Of a stretch of DNA of 10,870 bases, positions 1 to 7,097 are shown piece by piece. The stretch is taken from the NCBI GenBank assembly GCA_050742975.1, contig JBOGDQ010000094.1:1-10870 (forward strand), given 5' to 3'. Source of the stretch: JBDTGE01 sp050742975 (GTDB lineage: Bacteria; Actinomycetota; Actinomycetes; Mycobacteriales; Jatrophihabitantaceae). The notes beneath the pieces were generated by a model. The model ran no database searches, had not been told where the DNA came from, and saw only the letters and a list, made by a program, of their open reading frames with translations. Position 1 is the stretch's first letter. Every line of letters starts with the position of its first letter. Both the position numbers and the translations under genes were made by a program.

Positions 1-1091
1 GCATCCGACCGGTCGACGGCCGCTTCGGCTCCGGCCCGTCGAAGGTGCCCGCCGCCGCGGTGCGCGCGCTCGGCGACACCGGGGCGAGCCTGCTCGGCAC
101 CAGCCACCGCCAGGCTCCGGTCAGGTCCCTGGTCGCTCGGATCCGCGCGGGCCTCACCGACCTGCTCCGCCTTCCCGACGGCTACGAGATCGTGCTGGGC
201 AACGGCGGGGCGACGGCATTCTGGGACGCCACCGCGTTCGGCCTGATCCGCGACCGGGCACAGCACCTGGTGTGCGGCGAGTTCTCCGCCAAGTTCGCCG
301 CGGTCACCGGAGGCGCCCCGTTTCTCGGCGACCCGGACGTCCGCCGGGCCGAGTACGGCAGCGCACCTGTCGCCGCCGCGGAACCGACGATCGACGCCTA
401 CGCGTGGCCGCACAACGAGACGTCCAGCGGCGTCGCGCTCCCGGTCCGGCGGGTGGACGGAGCGGATCGCGACGCCCTGATGCTCGTCGACGCGACGTCC
501 GCGGCGGGCGGGATCGACGTCGACCTCGCGCAGACCGACGTCTACTACTTCGCACCGCAGAAGGCGTTCGCGTCCGACGGCGGGCTGTGGCTGGCAGCGT
601 TCTCGCCGGCCGCACTGGAGCGGATTGCCGAGGTGAAGGCCGCGCGGTGGCAGCCACCGTCGCTCGACCTCACCCTCGCCGTCGACAACTCCCGCATGGA
701 CCAGACGTACAACACCCCGGCGATCGCGACCCTGTGGCTGCTCGCCCACCAGGTCGAGTGGCTGGCCGGAGCGGGCGGCCTGGACTGGGCGGCCAAGCGC
801 ACCGCCGACTCCTCGGGCCGGCTGTACTCCTGGGCGGAGGCCTCCGGCTACGCGACGCCGTTCGTCAAGGACACCGAGCTGCGCAGCCCGGTCGTCGGGA
901 CGATCGATCTGGACGACTCGGTCGACGCGGCCGCCGTCGCCTCGACGTTGCGGGCGAACGCGATCGTGGACACCGAGCCGTACCGGGCGCTCGGCCGCAA
1001 CCAGCTGCGGGTCGGCATGTACCCCGCCGTCGATCCCGACGACGTGAGCGCGCTGACCACCTGCATCGACTACGTGGTCGAGCGCCTGTAG
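1..1091 (+). CDS. serC: Phosphoserine aminotransferase, 5'-truncated by window edge
   Basis: This PLP enzyme moves an amino group from glutamate to 3-phosphohydroxypyruvate, giving phosphoserine in cytosolic serine biosynthesis. The frame is open from base 3 and encodes 362 visible residues. The visible protein starts IRPVDGRFGSGPSK, which matches the N-terminal region of mycobacterial SerC, so the true start lies roughly 10-20 codons left of the window and the GTG at 45 is internal. Family landmarks are LGTSHRQAPV (substrate site), GNGGATAFWD, GEFSAKFA, AWPHNETSSGV, the PLP-lysine motif YYFAPQKAFASDGG with Lys at bases 561-563, QTYNTPAIATL, and the C-terminal LGRNQLRVGMYPAVDPDDV. It resembles the actinobacterial/archaeal-type SerC of about 370 residues rather than the E. 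coli type. The TAG stop is 75 nt before sepH. Identification is secure; only the start is missing. Confidence 0.96.
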   Translation, partial: IRPVDGRFGSGPSKVPAAAVRALGDTGASLLGTSHRQAPVRSLVARIRAGLTDLLRLPDGYEIVLGNGGATAFWDATAFGLIRDRAQHLVCGEFSAKFAAVTGGAPFLGDPDVRRAEYGSAPVAAAEPTIDAYAWPHNETSSGVALPVRRVDGADRDALMLVDATSAAGGIDVDLAQTDVYYFAPQKAFASDGGLWLAAFSPAALERIAEVKAARWQPPSLDLTLAVDNSRMDQTYNTPAIATLWLLAHQVEWLAGAGGLDWAAKRTADSSGRLYSWAEASGYATPFVKDTELRSPVVGTIDLDDSVDAAAVASTLRANAIVDTEPYRALGRNQLRVGMYPAVDPDDVSALTTCIDYVVERL

Positions 1092-1128
1092 CCGGACCGA
1101 TGCGGGCCTCCGGCATCCCGGCGTGTGC

Positions 1129-1148
1129 TACCCCGGATCGCCGGGGTA
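1129..1148. terminator. 8-bp hairpin between serC and sepH
   Basis: The sequence TACCCCGGATCGCCGGGGTA forms a perfect 8-bp GC-rich stem with a 4-nt loop, 37 nt after the serC stop. No T-run follows. It could end the serC transcript, since actinobacterial terminators often lack a U-tract. It also covers the expected -35 area of the proposed sepH promoter, so it could instead be a protein-binding site. The choice between these is inference. Confidence 0.45.
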
Positions 1149-1154
1149 CACGCC

Positions 1155-1160
1155 TATCGT
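1155..1160 (+). promoter_or_regulatory. Candidate -10 element for leaderless sepH
   Basis: TATCGT fits the actinobacterial TAnnnT -10 pattern. Its last base is 6 nt before the ATG at 1167, so transcription would begin at or next to the start codon. No Shine-Dalgarno sequence precedes that ATG. This placement supports both the start choice and a leaderless mRNA. No clear -35 is seen. Confidence 0.5.
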
Positions 1161-1166
1161 CGGGCC

Positions 1167-2216
1167 ATGCGACAGCTGCGATTCGTCAAGCCGGGTGACG
1201 ATCCGGATCACGTGGTCCTGCAGACCGACGACGGTGCCGAGCAGTTCGTGCTCCACGTGGATACCGCGCTGCGCGATGCGCTCCGGTCCGACCTGCCTGC
1301 AGCGACCATCGCTGGGGCATCGGCAGAGGCAGTGTCGATGGGGCCGCGCGAGATCCAGATGCGCGTGCGCTCCGGTGAGTCGCCGCAGGAGCTGGCCGAG
1401 GCCAACGGGATGACGCTCGAGCGGGTCATGCGCTTTGCCGGCCCGGTCGTCGATGAGCGGCGCCGCATCGCCGGCGAGGCCCGCCGCGCCCGCGCCCGCC
1501 GCAGCACGACCGAGGGCCAGACGGTCGTGTTCGGCGAGGCCGTCGACGAGCGGTTCGGGGCGCACGGGATCGACGCCGCGTCGGTGCGCTGGGACGCGCG
1601 ACGGCGCGAGGACGGGCAGTGGACCATCAGCGCGGGCTGGCTCGGTGGCGACGCCGACCGCTTGGCCGAGTGGGTCTTCCACCTGGGCAGCCGCACCGTG
1701 ACCCCGGTCGACGACACCGCGGCCGACCTGCTCAGCGACCGTCCGATCCGGGCGATCGTCGCCCCGGACGAGCGTCCGGCTCTCGCGTCCGCGCCGCCGC
1801 TGGTGCCCGGGGTCGTCGCGTTCCCGGCGATGCCCGACGCGCACACCGGCAAGCTGCCGACGGTGGACGAGGTGTACGACCAGGAGGCCACCGATCACGA
1901 CAAGGCGCGTACGTCGGCGTCGGCGACGGGCGTGGCCGCGTCCGCCGGCCGGTCGGTGGCGCAGCCGGTGGTGGATGCGGCGCCCGCACCCGTCGAGGCC
2001 TCAGGGGAGTACGACGCCCCGCTGCTGCCGCTCCGGCTGGCCGAGCCGACGGGCACGAGCGAGGCCGCGACGCTCGACAGCCGGACCACGCCGCTGCCGC
2101 GCGTCACGAACCTCGGGATGGCAGCGCGCGAGGAGACCGAGGACCAGCGCGCCGAGCGCTCGCGCATCCCGTCGTGGGACGACATCATGCTCGGGGTGCG
2201 ACGCAAGAGCGACTGA
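1167..2216 (+). CDS. sepH: SepH, septation protein (DUF3071), FtsZ-binding
   Basis: SepH homologues are actinobacterial cell-division factors that bind FtsZ and promote its assembly at the septum. The 349-residue protein has the family layout. An N-terminal DUF3071 region (about 1-190) starts MRQLRFVKPGDDPDHVVL and contains a helix-turn-helix-like segment at about 59-90 (GPREIQMRVRSGESPQELAE onward, then MTLERVMRFAGPV). The conserved FGEAVDERF...VRWDARRREDGQW block follows at about 122-152. Next comes a long Ala/Pro/Thr-rich, probably disordered linker (about 200-330), and then the conserved C-terminal tail RIPSWDDIMLGVRR (from 333). The ATG at 1167 is preferred over the in-frame GTG at 1125 because the family N-terminus begins there and a TAnnnT -10 sits just upstream. 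The HTH is thought to contact FtsZ rather than DNA. The gene is apparently monocistronic. Confidence 0.93.
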   Translation: MRQLRFVKPGDDPDHVVLQTDDGAEQFVLHVDTALRDALRSDLPAATIAGASAEAVSMGPREIQMRVRSGESPQELAEANGMTLERVMRFAGPVVDERRRIAGEARRARARRSTTEGQTVVFGEAVDERFGAHGIDAASVRWDARRREDGQWTISAGWLGGDADRLAEWVFHLGSRTVTPVDDTAADLLSDRPIRAIVAPDERPALASAPPLVPGVVAFPAMPDAHTGKLPTVDEVYDQEATDHDKARTSASATGVAASAGRSVAQPVVDAAPAPVEASGEYDAPLLPLRLAEPTGTSEAATLDSRTTPLPRVTNLGMAAREETEDQRAERSRIPSWDDIMLGVRRKSD

Positions 2217-2236
2217 CCCGCCCGCTACCCTCGTCC

Positions 2237-2254
2237 GCGATCTTCCTGCACCTG
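2237..2254 (+). repeat. Extra left arm of GATCTT repeat
   Basis: The 18-mer GCGATCTTCCTGCACCTG lies 20 nt past the sepH stop and recurs identically at 2266-2283. It has no matching right arm of its own before the next copy, so it looks like a half unit at the head of the array. Confidence 0.8.
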
Positions 2255-2267
2255 CCTTGCCGCGCGC

Positions 2268-2315
2268 GATCTTCCTGCACCTGGTAGTCCCGGTGACGGC
2301 TCGCGCAGGAAGATC
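2268..2315. repeat. 48-nt inverted-repeat unit, copy 1
   Basis: The unit begins GATCTTCCTGC and ends GCAGGAAGATC, giving 11-bp perfect arms. The centre contains GTAG, CCC and GACGGC blocks that are shared with copy 2. It lies in the non-coding spacer between sepH and the ABC operon. Possible roles include a terminator, an mRNA-stabilising hairpin, a protein-binding site or a REP-like/MITE-like element. The sequence does not decide between them. Confidence 0.8.
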
Positions 2316-2338
2316 ACCCGAGCATCCGACCGCGTCCC

Positions 2339-2386
2339 GATCTTCCTGCGCCCTGTAGCCCCCGCGACGGCGCGCGCAGGAAGATC
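2339..2386. repeat. 48-nt inverted-repeat unit, copy 2
   Basis: This is the same length as copy 1 and lies 71 bp downstream of it. Here the arms are 13 bp and perfect (GATCTTCCTGCGC / GCGCAGGAAGATC) around a 22-nt GC-rich loop. The loop matches copy 1 at most positions. No T-tract follows the right arm. Confidence 0.8.
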
Positions 2387-2411
2387 GCCTGGCGTTGTGC
2401 CGAGCGCTAAA

Positions 2412-2424
2412 ACGAGTCGCTCGT
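2412..2424. promoter_or_regulatory. Small palindrome near the expected -35 of the ABC operon
   Basis: ACGAG-TCG-CTCGT is a 13-bp inverted repeat. It lies about 17 bp upstream of the proposed -10 (2441-2446), where the -35 would be expected, so it could be a repressor operator. It is short, GC-rich and has no partner repressor gene nearby. Weak evidence. Confidence 0.2.
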
Positions 2425-2440
2425 GGTCGGTGCTTCGACG

Positions 2441-2446
2441 TACCGT
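2441..2446 (+). promoter_or_regulatory. Candidate -10 element for the ABC exporter operon
   Basis: TACCGT fits TAnnnT and ends 8 nt before the GTG at 2455. No Shine-Dalgarno sequence is seen before that GTG, so a leaderless or near-leaderless mRNA is likely. Confidence 0.4.
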
Positions 2447-2454
2447 GGTTCAAC

Positions 2455-4233
2455 GTGACTGCTATCGCCGAAGATGCCGAGCGGTCCACCCCAGCAAGTG
2501 CCCTTGGTTCGCTGATGCGCCTGCGCCAGTGGACGCGTCCGCATCGCACCGCCATCACCGTCATGATCGTCACCGCCTGCGGCGCGATGCTCGCCCAGGC
2601 CGTCGTGCCGCTCGTGATCGGGCGGGTCGTCGACGGCCCGATCCGCCATCACGACACCTCCGGCATCTGGCCACTGTCGCTGCTCGCGCTGGCGCTGGGG
2701 GTAGCCGAGGCGGTGCTGTTCTTCGCCCGCCGCTACGCGATGTCCAGCGCGGCGACGAACCTGGAAACCGACATCCGGCGCGACGTGTTCGCACACGTGC
2801 AGCGCCTGCCGGTGTCCTTCCACGACCGCTGGCCGTCCGGGCAGCTGCTGTCCCGCCTGACCACGGACCTGTCGACGATCCGCAGGTTCATCGGCTTCGG
2901 CTTCGTGTTCCTGATCGCCAACTCGGCCACCGTCGTCATCGTCCTGCTGCTGCTGATCCACATCCACCTCTGGCTGGGGCTGTTCGTCCTGGTCGCGATG
3001 GCACCGCTGGCCGTCTTCACCCGGCGCTTCGAGCTGCGCTACAGCCGCGACGCCCGCCGCGCGCAGGACCTCACCGGCGATCTGGCCACGTCCGTCGAGG
3101 AGTCGGTGCTCGGCATCCGCGTGATCAAGTCCTACGGCCGGCGCCCGCAGATGCTGGCGGGCTTCACCCGTGACGCGCAGCGCTTGCGCGGTGCGGAGCT
3201 GGTCAAGCTGCGCACGCTGGGCTGGTTCTGGGCGCTGCTGGAGGGGCTGCCCCAGCTGATCCTGGCGGGTGTCGCGTGGGGCGGGGTCGTCGCCGTGGCG
3301 CACCACTCCATGACGCTCGGTGAGCTGATCGCGTTCCTGACGCTGTACCTACGGCTGGTGTGGCCGATCGTGTCGCTGGGCTGGCTGCTCGCGCTGATGC
3401 AGGAGGCGGCCAGCGCGGCGGTCCGGCTGTTCGAGGTGCTGGACACCGAGCCGACGATCCTGGACCCCGATCAGCCGGCGGCCGCGGAGGCCGGGACCAG
3501 CCTGCGGTTCGAGAACGTGCACTTCCGCTACGCCGACGCGCATGAGGACGTGCTGCGCGGGGTCGACCTGCACATCGAGGCCGGCGAGACCATGGCGCTC
3601 GTCGGCGCGGTCGGCTGCGGCAAGACCACGCTGACAGCGCTGGTGCCGCGGCTCTACGACGTGACACAAGGACGCATCCTGATCGGGGGCGTGGACATCC
3701 GCCGGCTGCGGCTGGACCAGCTGCGGCACGCGGTGACGACCGCCTTCGAGGACGCCACGCTGTTCTCGGCCAGCGTGCGCGAGAACCTGACGCTCGGACG
3801 TGCGGGAGCGAGCGAGGACGACGTCGTCGAGGCGATCGAGGTCGCGCAGGCGGGCTTCGTGTACAAGCTGCCGTACGGCCTGGACACCCGGATCGGCGAG
3901 CAGGGGCTGTCCCTGTCGGGCGGTCAGCGGCAGCGGCTGGCCCTGGCCCGGGCCGTGCTGGGACGTCCCCGCGTGCTCGTCCTCGACGACCCGCTGTCCG
4001 CACTTGACGTGCACACCGAGGCGCAGGTCGAGGTCGCCCTTCGCCGCGTGCTGGCGTCCACCACCGCGCTCGTGGTCGCCCACCGTCCGTCGACCGTGCT
4101 GCTCGCCGACCGCGTGGCCCTGCTCGAGGGGGGCCGGATCACCGCTGTCGGCACGCACAGCGACCTGCTCGCCACCGTCCCCGCCTACCGCAACCTGCTG
4201 TCCCAGACCTCCGAACTGGAGGTGAGCTCGTGA
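2455..4233 (+). CDS. ABC exporter half-transporter (degenerate-site subunit)
   Basis: This type IV ABC exporter half has 592 residues, with a six-helix transmembrane domain (about 30-330) followed by an ATPase domain (about 355-592). Walker A is GAVGCGKTT (384-392). The usual Q-loop Gln is Glu in AFEDATLF (E432). The signature is canonical LSGGQRQR (487-494). Walker B reads VLVLDDPLSALD, with Asp512 in place of the catalytic Glu. The H-loop is AHRPST (H543). An Asp at this position marks the degenerate-site subunit of heterodimeric exporters such as TM287/288, and the next gene supplies the complementary half. The start is the GTG at 2455, just ahead of the first helix; a TTG at 2395 would add 20 unlikely residues. 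The 3' end overlaps the next gene by 4 nt. Export of a drug or lipid-like compound is expected, but the substrate cannot be read from sequence. Confidence 0.93.
   Translation: MTAIAEDAERSTPASALGSLMRLRQWTRPHRTAITVMIVTACGAMLAQAVVPLVIGRVVDGPIRHHDTSGIWPLSLLALALGVAEAVLFFARRYAMSSAATNLETDIRRDVFAHVQRLPVSFHDRWPSGQLLSRLTTDLSTIRRFIGFGFVFLIANSATVVIVLLLLIHIHLWLGLFVLVAMAPLAVFTRRFELRYSRDARRAQDLTGDLATSVEESVLGIRVIKSYGRRPQMLAGFTRDAQRLRGAELVKLRTLGWFWALLEGLPQLILAGVAWGGVVAVAHHSMTLGELIAFLTLYLRLVWPIVSLGWLLALMQEAASAAVRLFEVLDTEPTILDPDQPAAAEAGTSLRFENVHFRYADAHEDVLRGVDLHIEAGETMALVGAVGCGKTTLTALVPRLYDVTQGRILIGGVDIRRLRLDQLRHAVTTAFEDATLFSASVRENLTLGRAGASEDDVVEAIEVAQAGFVYKLPYGLDTRIGEQGLSLSGGQRQRLALARAVLGRPRVLVLDDPLSALDVHTEAQVEVALRRVLASTTALVVAHRPSTVLLADRVALLEGGRITAVGTHSDLLATVPAYRNLLSQTSELEVSS
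4218..4225 (+). promoter_or_regulatory. Strong ribosome binding site for second ABC gene
   Basis: GGAGGTGA lies inside the 3' end of the first ABC gene, 4 nt before the GTG at 4230. It is the clearest Shine-Dalgarno sequence in the window. With the GTGA stop/start overlap, it indicates translational coupling of the two subunits. Confidence 0.75.
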
Positions 4234-6101
4234 CGGACGTCGAGACGGTCGAACGACCGTCGGACCCCTCGCACTGGCGGGGCAAGCTCACGCCGGACGC
4301 GGCCGAAGCGGCACGGCAGCAGGACGACATCGTCATCACCGGACGGCCCAAGCTGCGCGCCGATGCCCGGCGGCTGCTGGCCGACCTCGTCCGGCCGCAC
4401 AAGCGCGCGATCGTCGGGGTCCTGCTGATCGTGCTCGTGCAGGTCGTGGCCACGATGGCCGAACCGTGGCTGATCGGCGTCGCGATCGACACCTCGCTGC
4501 CGCATGCCCTGCACGGTGACTACGGCTCGCTGGTCGCCGTGACGGTCGCGCTCGCGGTGTCGGCGATCATGTCCGGCATCCTGCGCTCGGTGTTCGTCAT
4601 CCGCAGCGGCGCGATCGGGCAGGCGGTGCTGTTCGACCTGCGCCGCCGCGGCTTCGACCACATCCAGGCGCTGTCGGTGTCCTTCCACGAGCGCTTCACG
4701 TCCGGTCGGGTCATCTCCCGGCTGACGTCGGACGTCGACACGCTGACCGAACTGCTCGACTCCGGCCTGGACGGCCTGCTCACCGCGATGTTCAACATCG
4801 CCGCGATCTGTGTGCTGCTGTTCTTCCTGGACGTGCCGCTCGCGCTGATCGCGGCCGCCTCGCTGATCCCGGTGTGGCTGCTGTACCGGTGGTTCTCCTC
4901 CCGCGCGACGCTCGCGTTCCGGCGCACCCGGGAGACGGTTGCCGCGCTGATCGTCAACATCGTCGAGACGTTCAACGGCATCCGCGCGGTGCAGGCGTTC
5001 CGACGCGAGAAGCGCAACGACGCGATCTTCGCCGTCCTGAACGAGGACTACCGCGACGCGAACAAAGCGGCGTTCAAGCTGCACGCGGTGTTCATCCCGG
5101 GCACGGCGCTGATCGGCAACCTCGCCCAGGTTCTCGTGCTGCTGATCGGCGGGTACCGCGTGGCCGAGGGTGGGCTCGATCTCGGCGTGCTGACCGCGTT
5201 CATGCTGTACCTCTGGAAGTTCTACGACCCGATGCAGGACGTCGCCGTCTTCTACAACTCGCTCCAGTCGGCGACCGCGGCGCTGGAGAAGATCGCTGCC
5301 GTCCTGGCCGAGAAGCCGAACGTGCCCGAGCCGGACCGTCCGCTACCGCTGCCGTCTCCCGTACGCGGCGGGGTGGGCTTCGACGCGGTCGAGTTCGGCT
5401 ACCTCGCCGACCGCCCGGTGCTGCCCGAGCTGACCCTCGAGATCGCCGCCGGCCAGACCGTCGCGCTCGTCGGCCAGACCGGTGCGGGCAAGACGACCAT
5501 CGCCAAGCTCATCTCCCGCTTCTACGACCCGACGGCGGGCGCGGTCCGGCTCGACGGGGTGGACCTGCGCGAGGTGGCCGAGTCCGAGCTACGCGACGCC
5601 GTCGTCATGATCACGCAGGACGGCTTCCTGTTCTCCGGCTCGGTGGCCGACAACATCGGCTTCGGCAAGGTGGGCTCGTCGCGGGCGCAGATCGTCGCCG
5701 CGGCCGAGGCGGTCGGCGCGCACGAGTTCATCAGCCGGCTGCCGCAGGGGTACGACACGGACGTGCGCAAGCGCGGCGGGCGGCTGTCCGCGGGGCAGCG
5801 CCAGTTGGTCGCGTTCGCTCGCGCGTTCCTCGCCGACCCGGCCGTCCTGATCCTGGACGAGGCGACATCCTCGCTGGACGTGCCGACCGAGCGGGCGGTG
5901 CAGCGCGCCCTGCGAACCGTGCTCGCGTCGCGGACCGCGCTGATCATCGCGCACCGGCTGTCGACGGTGGAGATCGCCGACCGCGTGCTCGTGCTGGCCG
6001 GGGGTCGCGTCGTGGAGGACGGCTCGCCCGCGACCCTGATCGAGTCCGGTACCGGCGAGTTCGCCGCGCTGCACTCGTCCTGGCGCGACTCCCTCGCCTG
6101 A
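4230..6101 (+). CDS. ABC exporter half-transporter (catalytic-site subunit)
   Basis: This 623-residue partner of the preceding subunit has a cytosolic N-terminal extension of about 55 residues, a six-helix membrane domain (about 60-350) and an ATPase domain (about 375-623). Walker A is GQTGAGKTT (415-423, Lys421). The Q-loop is normal (TQDGFLFSG, Q463). The signature is altered to LSAGQRQL (from 519). Walker B is canonical (LILDEATSSLD, Glu544), and the H-loop is AHRLST (H575). The active ATP site therefore pairs this subunit's Walker A/B with the LSGGQ of the first subunit. The degenerate site pairs the first subunit's LDDP with this LSAGQ. This is the expected split of a heterodimeric multidrug-type exporter. 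It starts with GTG in a 4-nt overlap with the upstream stop. Confidence 0.93.
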   Translation: MTDVETVERPSDPSHWRGKLTPDAAEAARQQDDIVITGRPKLRADARRLLADLVRPHKRAIVGVLLIVLVQVVATMAEPWLIGVAIDTSLPHALHGDYGSLVAVTVALAVSAIMSGILRSVFVIRSGAIGQAVLFDLRRRGFDHIQALSVSFHERFTSGRVISRLTSDVDTLTELLDSGLDGLLTAMFNIAAICVLLFFLDVPLALIAAASLIPVWLLYRWFSSRATLAFRRTRETVAALIVNIVETFNGIRAVQAFRREKRNDAIFAVLNEDYRDANKAAFKLHAVFIPGTALIGNLAQVLVLLIGGYRVAEGGLDLGVLTAFMLYLWKFYDPMQDVAVFYNSLQSATAALEKIAAVLAEKPNVPEPDRPLPLPSPVRGGVGFDAVEFGYLADRPVLPELTLEIAAGQTVALVGQTGAGKTTIAKLISRFYDPTAGAVRLDGVDLREVAESELRDAVVMITQDGFLFSGSVADNIGFGKVGSSRAQIVAAAEAVGAHEFISRLPQGYDTDVRKRGGRLSAGQRQLVAFARAFLADPAVLILDEATSSLDVPTERAVQRALRTVLASRTALIIAHRLSTVEIADRVLVLAGGRVVEDGSPATLIESGTGEFAALHSSWRDSLA

Positions 6102-6121
6102 CGACACGCCGCAGCGAAGCT

Positions 6122-6134
6122 GATCTTGTTGCGC
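6122..6134. repeat. GATCTTGTTGCGC half repeat after ABC operon
   Basis: This 13-mer starts 20 nt past the ABC operon stop and recurs exactly at 7050-7062, so the RNA methyltransferase gene is flanked by two copies. No matching right arm (CGCAACAAGATC) is found at the expected 48-nt distance, so it appears to be half of the unit seen at 7050-7097. Confidence 0.6.
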
Positions 6135-6144
6135 GAGCGGACCT

Positions 6145-6236
6145 CACCAGCGGGGAAGAGTGTGCCGCGGCCGGGCACCAGCGGGAAGTGGCGTCGCACG
6201 TGCGGGAAGGCCAGCGCCGCGGCCGGGCACCAGCGG
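6145..6236. repeat. Short direct repeats between convergent genes
   Basis: A 21-nt block (GCCGCGG + CCGGGCACCAGCGG) occurs identically at 6164-6184 and 6216-6236, a 52-nt period. The second copy ends exactly at the stop codon of the methyltransferase gene. Within the same stretch CACCAGCGG(G)GAAG occurs at 6145-6158 and 6176-6188, a related GCGGGAAG at 6202-6209, and a perfect palindrome CGCACGTGCG at 6195-6204. The region separates convergent genes and could help end transcription from both sides. No known element is recognised. Confidence 0.6.
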
Positions 6237-7025
6237 TCAGCAGGACAGGTGGGCGAACGCGATTGCGGCGGCGGTCGCGACGTTCAGCGAGTCCACGCCC
6301 GGTGCCATCGGGATGCGGACCAGCTCGTCGGCCCGCGCCAGCGCCCCGTCGGTGAGCCCGGGCCCCTCCGCGCCGAGCAGAACCGCGCATCGCAGCGGCG
6401 GACGGACCTCGCTGAGCCGGGTCGCCGACGAACGCGGCGTCATGGCCAGCACCCGGATGCCGTGTCTGCGCAGCCGATCCAGCGCATCGGGCCACGGGTC
6501 GGGCAGCACCGCGAACGGGATCCGCAGCACATGCCCCATCGACACGCGCACGCTGCGCCGGTACAGCGGATCGGCGCAGCGCTGGTCAAGCAGCACCGCG
6601 TCCAGCCCGAACGCCGCAGCGTTGCGAAACAGCGAGCCGAGGTTCTCGAAGTCGTTCAGCGACTCGAGCACGGCCACCCGGCGGGCGCGGGACAGGAGCG
6701 GGTCGAGCGGGGGCGCGGGCAGGCGATCGGCCGATGCCAGCACGCCGCGGGTCACTCGGAAGCCGACCAGCGTCGACAGCGCCCACTTGTCCATGACGTA
6801 CGCGGGAACATTCAGCGGGCCCAACGTCGGGGCGAGCCCTTCGATCCGCGACCGCACGCCGACGACCGCACGCATCGGATAGGGCGAGCCGGCCAGCCGC
6901 TGGACGACGTTCACGCCCTCTGCGATCACGACTCCCCGACGATCGGGACGCACATCCGCGTCGGTCAGGTCGCGGAAATCGGACAGCCGGGGATCGGCCG
7001 GGTCGTCGACCTCGATCAGCTGCAC
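6237..7025 (-). CDS. TrmH/SpoU-family RNA 2'-O-methyltransferase
   Basis: This SPOUT-class enzyme of 262 residues uses S-adenosylmethionine to methylate a ribose 2'-OH in rRNA or tRNA. An N-terminal substrate-binding region (about 1-110) precedes the knotted catalytic domain with all three SpoU motifs. Motif 1 is NDFENLGSLFRNAAAFG (124-140), with the RSVRVSMG block at 158-164. Motif 2 is LLGAEGPGL (216-224), and motif 3 is IPMAPGVDSLNVATAAAI (238-255). The layout resembles 23S rRNA Gm methyltransferases (RlmB/TsnR group), but the target nucleotide cannot be assigned; a resistance methyltransferase is less likely without drug-cluster context. The start is the GTG at 7025, with no Shine-Dalgarno sequence. 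AAGAAT ends 6 nt before it and may be a weak leaderless -10. The gene converges with the ABC operon. Confidence 0.93.
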   Translation of the reverse strand: MQLIEVDDPADPRLSDFRDLTDADVRPDRRGVVIAEGVNVVQRLAGSPYPMRAVVGVRSRIEGLAPTLGPLNVPAYVMDKWALSTLVGFRVTRGVLASADRLPAPPLDPLLSRARRVAVLESLNDFENLGSLFRNAAAFGLDAVLLDQRCADPLYRRSVRVSMGHVLRIPFAVLPDPWPDALDRLRRHGIRVLAMTPRSSATRLSEVRPPLRCAVLLGAEGPGLTDGALARADELVRIPMAPGVDSLNVATAAAIAFAHLSC

Positions 7026-7049
7026 GGGCTCATTCTTGCCGCTCCGCGC

Positions 7050-7097
7050 GATCTTGTTGCGCCCGCGTCGCCAGAGCGGCTCAACCGCAACAAGACC
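7050..7097. repeat. 48-nt inverted-repeat unit, variant stem
   Basis: The unit begins GATCTTGTTGCG and ends CGCAACAAGACC, with a 24-nt centre. The 10-bp core arms (7052-7061 and 7086-7095) pair perfectly. Length and ends match the two units at 2268-2386, but the stem core differs on both arms together, so pairing is kept. It lies 15 nt past the stop of the MFS gene on the minus strand, a place suited to a transcription terminator or 3'-end hairpin. A terminator role is inference. Confidence 0.7.

Noticed and set aside
272..1198. 308-residue open frame overlapping serC on the same strand
   Set aside because: It is extremely Arg-rich and low in complexity, a GC-bias shadow of serC. SerC motifs are all in the other frame.
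2237..2388. CRISPR array
   Set aside because: Arms alternate in orientation, units are 71 bp apart with similar centres rather than unique spacers, and there are no cas genes.
2217..2394. Insertion sequence or MITE with known parent
   Set aside because: There are terminal-inverted-repeat-like arms, but no transposase in the window and no clear target-site duplication. It is kept only as a repeat family.
2395..2454. TTG start for the first ABC gene
   Set aside because: It has no ribosome binding site, the added residues are not typical, and a TAnnnT -10 lies inside this stretch just before the GTG at 2455.
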